Position numbers and translations under genes: made by a program | Assembly: GCA_020543525.1 (NCBI GenBank) | Contig: JAHYIO010000036.1 | Coordinates: forward strand, 2,790,001-2,854,000 | Direction: 5' to 3' | From: Coriolopsis trogii | Taxonomy: Eukaryota > Basidiomycota > Agaricomycetes > Polyporales > Polyporaceae | DNA length: 64,000 bases | Shown: piece after piece, positions 57,244 to 64,000 of the stretch | Layout of the letters: the number at the start of each line of letters is the position of its first letter | Position numbering within the stretch: position 1 is the first letter of the stretch | The notes under the pieces: model-generated | Databases searched by the model: none | Seen by the model: the letters and a program-made list of their open reading frames with translations, nothing else | Told to the model about the DNA's origin: nothing

Positions 57244-60103
57244 GTAGCAAGGAGTGTGATGTGGGGCCAGAGCAGACGTAATGAGTGGGTCACGTACGGT
57301 GTTGTCTTACCGTTATGGACGAGAGGTATCCTTATACTCTGGCCTGCTGACTGAGCATGCCCCATGGCGGCGATGGTCGGGGGGCACGGCCACGTTCACT
57401 TGCGAGCCATGCGGTGCCATACAGCTGAAAAAATTCGAGAGGGGAGAGAAAGCGCAGTGGATCGGGCCTGCTCTGTCTGTGCATTCGCACAGGAACGACC
57501 CCGAGATCGAAGTGGGAAGTGTGAATGACGATCATGACTGGACGGTGGGGAGCTCGCAGGGACGTCGTGTATGCCATACGATGGCTTGCTCGAGCCCCGA
57601 GATATAATATGAGCCTCAACGGAAGCGGTGGCAGGGTGAAAAGAGGCTGGCCGCATCGCATGACCGATCTTCGGTCAGGGACACGTGTTTGCGTCTTGGA
57701 TGGAAAATGTAGCTGTGTAGCGAAGCGACCGGACAAATCAGGAACGCGGGAGATGACTCGAGTGGGCGATGGAGCCGGCAGTCGATGCTCTACGTGCGGC
57801 AGACGGATGAGAACCACGAGGCGAGTCATCGTGAGCGATAGCCATGATGGTGAACCATTAGAAGGGCCCGGATCTCCATAAGTGAAGTTCAGGGTAGAGA
57901 GCGTGGGTTGTCGCCCGATGGTGGACCGAGTGCAGCGTTATGAGCTGGATGCCGACTAAGCGGATGGGACGTTGACGTTTCTGATGGAGTGTACGACGGG
58001 CGAGCGGTGATGATGACCATTCCAACTAGGAAAATCGGGGTGGGGATTGCAATGCTACGGAGATCGCGCCGGCGGAGATGGAATGTGAGGGCAATGGAAG
58101 AGTGTTGAGCGGTTGGGAGTACATCGGCGGAGAGAGTCAGGTTGGAGCGGGGTCCGTCGAAAAGAACTGAGCGCGTAAGAAGTCGAGTGGGCTGGCGGAT
58201 GCGAAGGATGAACACGAGGGAGGCTCGCTTCGGAGCTCGCCGGGAGCAGACCACCGGGGTGTGCTCGGACACCAAGAGACGGCATTCGGCAGGTAGTGAT
58301 GGCTCGTAAAGGCCGTATATCCTAAGCGTAAAAAATGAAGTCGTTAGCGTACTTGCGCAAGGAGGGATAACAGGCGTGGTTATCCCGGAGAACAATACTG
58401 CCAAGGGTGAATGCGGGTGAGTGATCTCACCGAATCCCAGCTTATCGCATTCTGCGAGTGCAGAAACCCTGAAACCTACAGGACACGCACGGATCGGCTG
58501 TGACAATGGACTGAGCTCGCACGCATGCAAGGAGGAAGGAGGACGACACGCTAGCGAACCCGGGCTGTTGTACACCGGTGGGCGAGCGTCAGTTGATGGA
58601 TTGTCGGCGGTTGAGATGGCGGCTGAGAATTTGAAGTCGGTGTGATACTAGTTTGGGACGCGGCGTGCACGGACACGAATGAGGAGTCAGTGCTCGATGT
58701 GGCCAAGCGGCGGACGACCTTGGGTTGCTAACCTCGGCCATCCCCGCCGACAATCTTCACAAGCGCCCACTGAGGACATGGCACGTGACCTACGTCTCTC
58801 CAAGTTGGATTCCAAGTTCAACGTCTCTCACTTGTCTCTCACCCCGACTTTCAACCACACACACTGACATCGTTTGTCTCCTTCTTGTCTGATTGTAGTC
58901 CTTTTGCGCAGGACGCAAGTCAGCTCGGCCGCTGCCCGGTCGCCAAGTAGTATCCGAGAAGGGCCACCCCGACTTGAGCTCGTCTATTGGCTTCAATATC
59001 TCTGTCCGACCCAGATGATACGGGCTTCTGGGTCGCACCTCACGCTGCTGCAAAGATACTACTCCCGTTCAAGTCCTTCCGCCGGCTGAACACCTTCCAG
59101 GAAGCAAGCCCACCCCGTTCCGACTTTGTGCACTCCGGGACCACTCTCGGCGGGTTACGGTCTCACCTGTCCGCATATTCTCTCCCCCTGCGATTGAGCA
59201 GGACATGGTTCTACATAGGACCCCGGGCCTATCTAGATGAATCACTCCCTATGCAGATCGGATGCATGCTTGGAACGTGGTGATCCCGACATCTTTGCTC
59301 GTCGCCGGGGCCAGAGTCCGTATCCGGCCACCTGCATAAGAGCGACGTTCATCCTCTTCGCTCGCTCTCGGCTTACATTCATTCGAACAGGGTAGAGCTC
59401 AGTCGTCATCCCGTAAGTCGCCGGGCTCAGACGGCCTCTACGTCATCTCCGGTCTTTTCTCTGCCCCTGCCTTCTACTCTCCCTGCCGCCCGTATACAAC
59501 CGACGCCTCTCGCAACCCTAGGCCATCCTGAAACGTCACCCAGAGCCTCAAGACAGATGGGTGGCCTTATCCCGCTCGGCTGAAATGCACATCGTCTAGA
59601 CAGCGCAGCAGAGACCTAGGTCTTGCGCGTCTCTCATGGAGTGATACTCAGCAGCACCTTCTGCAATTTCTCCATGCGACACTTGGCATTCGGGGGTCAA
59701 GTTACCATCGATGAATTGCCGTCTCAGGCTGACACTTGCGCTTCCTGCCAAGTGGACGTTCTGTGAGCGCTCTCGTCCAATTCAATGTAATGCTCCGTGT
59801 ATCGGCGTTTGGAGGGCAGATCCATGATATAAAATAGTTCGTGCGGAACACTGCGCAGCAGCGCCGGTCTCATTATGTCGGCGGGTACTTTTACAATTCG
59901 CTGAGGTCCGCTTGAATAGGTCGAAACTTCTCGCCAACAACCCTGAACCAACTTCGCGATGAGAAATGCCAACTACTTCACGGCCGTCATCCGGGATAGC
60001 TCTATGTCCGTCCCCAATCGCCGCCTTCAGTACGGCACTTTTTGCCAGTATATAGCCCACTTCCCTTCCTGTCATGCTTCCCACGACTGCAAGAGCCCTC
60101 ACC
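57244..60103. other. 2.9-kb region between divergent paralogous P450 genes
   Basis: No confident gene. A minus-strand ORF at 57889-58575 is open but has no domain I trust. Both P450 promoters must lie in this interval, which is much longer than needed for a shared bidirectional promoter. Confidence 0.45.
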
Positions 60104-62678
60104 ATGTTTCCCTTCAGCACATGGAGAACACTTTCCGTCGTGCCCTCGATCTCGCGAGCGCTCTTGACAGCTCTTGGCATAGTGAGTACTGCATACGTCT
60201 CGCACGCACAGCCGTAACTCAACATAGCCATCCTCGTGGAATAGGTCACCCATCAAGCCTTTCGCAAATACGAGACCTACGCCATCTCCGTCCACCTCTC
60301 TCTCCTCCTCGCTCCTCCCACGCTGCTCGCTCTCTACGACGCTCGGACGACATCCCAGGTCCCGTCGCTTGACACTATGCTCATATACATCGCAATCCAC
60401 CTCACCGCGATCTCTGCCTCCGTTCTGGTGTACCGCCTGACGCCTCTGCATCCACTCTGGCGCTACCCTGGCCCCTTCTGGTGCCGGGCCACAAACCTCT
60501 GGCACGCCTCCGTGACGGTAACAGGGAAGCAGCACCTCTATCTCCAGGCTCTCCACGAGCGCTATGGCAATGTCGTGAGGATAGGTGAGTGGGTCACATT
60601 GCACAAGCCTGGATTCGAGATCTGCTCGGCGCTCTCGCCTTTATATGGGAGATGTAAGAAGGCGGTCGGGATCATCGAAAGCGGCTTCTCAGAGCCCCTG
60701 TCGCCGAAGGAAGAATTTGTCTTTGCGTCGATAATGCTGCCCGATAGGATTCAGTTGAGCTCCCACACACCCTGACAGCATCACTTTCGCCTCTTCTCCG
60801 ACTCATTGCCCTGCTCCGAATTTCAACACTGCTTCACTTACTGATGCGACCGTTCGCTCTACAGGCCCCAACGCTCTATCCATTCGTGACGCGTCGCTCG
60901 TGAACCCGCTCATGGGCACGTCCGGTCTCGGCAAGGGTCCAAGTACGTACACCCACCTTCGTATCGCCACTCCTCTCGCCAGTTCCACATTGACGCGCGC
61001 CTCGCGCGACACCGCGAAGACTTCATAGGCGCGATGTTGACCGTCGAGAACGTCCCTATGGCCGGCATCATGGACACTGAGGAGCATCTCCGGCGGAGAC
61101 GGGCGTGGAACCGTGGTCTGGGCCAGACGGCCCTGCGGGAGTACGACCACCTCATCACGAAACGCGCCAAGCAGCTTGCGACGACGCTTGCAGAGCGGGC
61201 GGACGCTGGTGAAGAGGTTGTGCTCGGGCGGTGGTTCAATGCGTACAGGTACGTCACCCTTAAGATTGGCGGCGATGCATCAGGCTACTTACCAGACCTT
61301 AGTTATGACTTCATGTGCGATATGGCGTGCGTCAATGTCCGTCTGCACAAACGGATGACACTGACTAGACGATGACAACGGCAGCTTTGGCGGAGGCTCG
61401 GAAATCATGCGAGACGGAGACAGGAGCAACGTCTGGCACGTCATCGAAGAGGGCGTTGTGTACGTCGCATCTTGTTGCCATGCGTCCGCCGAGCTGACCA
61501 GACTGTCTGCAGGCCTGCCAGCTTCCTCGCACAGGTTCCATGGCTGGGCATATACGTCAGCTACATCCCGTTCGCACTGAAGTCGCTGAACGCCTTCCTC
61601 AAGCACGGGCAGACGTTCGCACTGCGCCGGATGGAACGGGGGTCGGTCGCTCGTGACTTGTTCCACTATCTCGTATGTCATTCTCCCGGGACACGTCCTC
61701 GTATGTATCCGTCGACTCACTCCATTGGGTGCGATCAGAATAACGAAGACCTTCCGGACAAACAAACGCCCCCGCTCCAGCAGCTCGTCGACGATGGCAT
61801 CCTCGCTATTGTCGCCGGGGCGGATACGGTCGCGAGCGCGCTCACGAGCATTTTGTACTGCGTGCTCACCCATACAGAGACGTTCCGGAAGCTGCGGGCG
61901 GAAGTAGACCATTACTACCCGATGGGCGAGGACCCCCTCAATCCGAGACATTATCGCGAAATGACCTACCTGCAAGCCGTCATGTAAGTTCGCGCTTCTT
62001 GCCGGCAGACACCGTGTTGCTGATCATTGACGTCGCCTGCGTGTGCACACAGTCATGAAGCCTTGCGCCTCTTTCCTCCCATCATGACGAGCAGCCCCCG
62101 GATGGTCTCACCGAACTCTGCCGGGACAACGGTTGGGTCGCTGTGGGTATCACGTCTCTCTCACCTCGGCTGTCATGCTGATATCGCATGCCAGATACCT
62201 CCCTCCCGGAACCTCACTTCTTCTTCCTCCATGGTCCCTCCACCACGACCCGCACAACTTCACAGCGCCAGACAGCTTCTGGCCCGAGCGCTGGCTCATC
62301 GCCTCTGGGCAGGCCCGACTCGAAAATGTTCCACCGCCCCCGCGACCGTGCGTGCCTCCCCTACCCGGCAGCACGCCGAATCGCGACGCGGCGGACCGGC
62401 TGGGAGCCAAGACGTCCCCTTCCGGAAGCACTGAGCACGCGCACGCGACGTTCGTGCACAACGAGACCGCCTTCCTCGCGTTCTCGCACGGGCCGATGGG
62501 GTGTGTCGGCAAGGGCCTGGGCTTGCAGGAGATGCGCGCCGTGCTCGTCGCGCTCGTGCAGCAGTTCGACTTTCGGCTGAGGGAGGGCTGGGACCCGAGG
62601 ACGTACCCCGCGGCGTATCAGGACTACTTCATCGCGACTCGGCCGGAGGTACCGGTCGTGCTCGAGAGGAGGTGCTGA
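60104..62678 (+). CDS. Cytochrome P450 monooxygenase, paralogue
   Basis: Start MFPFSTWRTLSVVPSISRAL, then an intron to VTHQAFRKYETYAISVHLSL, which aligns with HQAFLRHETYKILVHLPLLL of the neighbour and fixes the start. Core motifs: YRLTPLHPLWRYPGPFWC, HERYGNVVRIG, RRRAWNRGLGQTALREYDHL, VPWLGIYVSYIPFALKSLNA, GILAIVAGADTVASALTSI, HEALRLFPP (the second E of the K-helix region), RYLPPGTSLLLPPWSLHHDP, FWPERWL and the heme loop FSHGPMGCVGKGLGLQEMRA. A P-rich insertion precedes the heme loop, as in the neighbour. About nine introns. All diagnostic residues present. The two genes probably arose by an inverted duplication and may act on related substrates. Confidence 0.96.
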
Positions 62679-63218
62679 GGCAGCTTGTGGGCACGCCTTG
62701 ACATTCGCCCCTCGTACTCCTCCCGGATTCGACACTCAGCGTTGGAGCACGTCGCTTATGATACCATTGCTACAGACTTCGTAGCTACATACCTAATAGG
62801 TCGCTTGCGATCAGTCACAATTGATACGCTTGGTTATATTTTACTTGCATGACTACTCTGGAGCCGTTGTAGACTGAAGCGATTGAAGACATGAAAGTCT
62901 TCCTGCCAGTGATCTTTGGTGTGCCTGTGATATTCGTTGATTTGCGACTGACCTGCTGGCCGTGGTCGATGTATAATTGTTGACTATACAAGATGCATGG
63001 TGCTACAGTGTCACTCCGTTTGTCGGGCAAGCCTGAACTGTGTTGACAAACTGCGTACCGAATACTATGTACATCGCATCTTTACTTTTGCAAGAAGTCC
63101 GTGACAAGCTAAGCTCTTCGGCTGCTCTAGGATACCGTCATGTGACTACTATACACTGCGCACGCTTGCGCGAACACAACGTTGCTTCCTCTCCCAGAAG
63201 CTCCCCTCTCACTACCAC
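62679..63218. other. Convergent 3' region, P450 / PSD
   Basis: About 540 bp, relatively AT-rich, no gene seen. Confidence 0.5.
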
Positions 63219-64000
63219 CTACTGCCCATTGTTCGTCCCGTCAATGAGCGGTTTGCGTTTGCTCCGCCCGAGACCCATGCCGACGCGCACGAGGGTCTCC
63301 AAGCACGCCCGGCTGTTGATGAGCAGGTCCTCGTCCCACTCGACGACGCCCTTCTCGAACAGGACTACAATTGTCGAGCCGCCTATTCAGATCAAAACCA
63401 TAAGTCACGGCACAACAAGATCGAAAACAACAAACGAGAGGATGGACACTCACCGAACGCAAAGTAGCCAAACTCGTCTCCACGCTTGACCTGCTGACCC
63501 TCCTCCACCGTCGTGTGGATGCTGCCGACCATCATCGCGCCGATGCACACGCACATCACGCGTCCAAACTGTGGGCTGTCGATCGGCACAATCTTCCGCA
63601 CGTTCTCGCCGTAGACGTCCAACGCCGTACGGATCGCTTGTGGCTGTCCCGGAGCAGGTCAGTATGGTAGACTAAGTACCCCAGCAATGATAGGTAAACT
63701 CACGTTGACGGTATAGTACTCGCCCGCAATGTCGGACATGGGCCCAATCGTCCCGTCCACGGGGACGTGGAAGCGGTGGTAGTCTTGAGGAGCGAGCCGG
63801 AATATGCATAGCGCCCCACCGACATACTTGTCTGCTTCAGCACGATAGGCATCCCCAAGCAGTCGCCCTACAGAGAAGTCGCGGCCCTTGATCCACAATC
63901 GTGTCGCTTCCGAGACGGTCTCGAACACCATGAGACGGCAGTCTGCACCACTGACAAGGCGATATGGGTCGTCTGGAGCCTCAACTGGACGCGCGTTGGG
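63219..64000 (-). CDS. Phosphatidylserine decarboxylase, 5'-partial
   Basis: Pyruvoyl enzyme that makes phosphatidylethanolamine from phosphatidylserine. The window holds the C-terminal part; the 5' end lies beyond 64000. Visible from the right edge: DDPYRLVSGADCRLMVFETV, WIKGRDFSVGRLLGDAYRAE, GGALCIFRLAPQDYHRFHVP plus VDGTIGP, GEYYTVN, then after introns NVRKIVPIDSPQFGRVMCVC, HTTVEEGQQVKRGDEFGYFA and the self-cleavage site FG-GSTIVVLFEKG, split by an intron between the two Gly codons. The GGST serine becomes the pyruvoyl group. The end GRSKRKPLIDGTNNGQ is at 63219. Type I (mitochondrial) versus PSD2-like (C2-domain) cannot be told without the N-terminus. Confidence 0.95.

Noticed and set aside
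57889..58575. 228-codon minus-strand ORF between the P450 genes
   Set aside because: Considered as a membrane-protein remnant because of an IYGLYEPSL segment, but no second motif or splice pattern supports it.
1..64000. CRISPR array, operon or prokaryotic features
   Set aside because: Spliced genes and TATA promoters throughout; the only tandem repeats are short microsatellites without spacers.

Overview
The window is a gene-dense, intron-rich piece of a basidiomycete genome. It is most likely an Agaricomycete, possibly a wood-decay polypore; that narrower placement is inference. Support comes from short GT-AG introns of about 45-90 nt in nearly every gene, paired cytochrome P450s, a DUF6534 membrane protein, a DUF4419 protein, an AreA-N-terminal/DUF3295 protein and a secreted GH18 chitinase with a chitin-binding tail. 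I see no bacterial, organellar or viral sequence.

Layout. 1-2.2 kb: an unidentified gene behind a TATA-containing 5' cassette that recurs twice at 28-32 kb. 2.9-4.9 kb (-): FAD-dependent monooxygenase. 5.5-8.3 kb (+): ORC1, divergent from it. 8.9-11.3 kb (+): DUF6534 membrane protein. 11.8-15.9 kb (-): Zn2Cys6 transcription factor whose DNA-binding domain is assembled through a 6-nt exon. 18.1-20.8 kb (-): AreA-N-terminal/DUF3295 regulator. 24.2-25.8 kb (-): Sfp1-like C2H2 factor. 27-32 kb: poorly coding DNA with two more copies of the 5' cassette. 32.5-38.8 kb: three small multi-span membrane proteins (-) around a GH18 chitinase (+).

39.2-48.8 kb: a nested pair of DNA transposons. The outer element (39211-48761) starts with CAGGGGGCAACCAGCCGAG at both ends, is flanked by the 8-bp duplication GGCGTACA, and carries a zinc-finger transposase-like gene on the minus strand that I compare to P-element/THAP9-type transposases. 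The inner element (41231-45507) is a hAT transposon with its own 8-bp duplication TGGATAAC. It sits in an exon of the outer gene, and removing it with one duplication leaves the outer reading frame continuous.

49.1-50 kb (+): another small membrane protein. 50.4-52.1 kb (+): tRNase Z (ELAC-type). 52.8-54.3 kb (+): DUF4419 protein. 54.7-57.2 kb (-) and 60.1-62.7 kb (+): two paralogous P450s, head to head. 63.2 kb to the window end (-): phosphatidylserine decarboxylase, 5' end outside the window.

The genes do not form an obvious pathway. Housekeeping genes (ORC1, tRNase Z, PSD) and regulators flank an accessory stretch at about 26-50 kb made of transposons, duplicated promoters and small membrane proteins. 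The strongest candidate for an undescribed system is the outer transposon. The repeated promoter cassette with dissimilar downstream sequence is the second.
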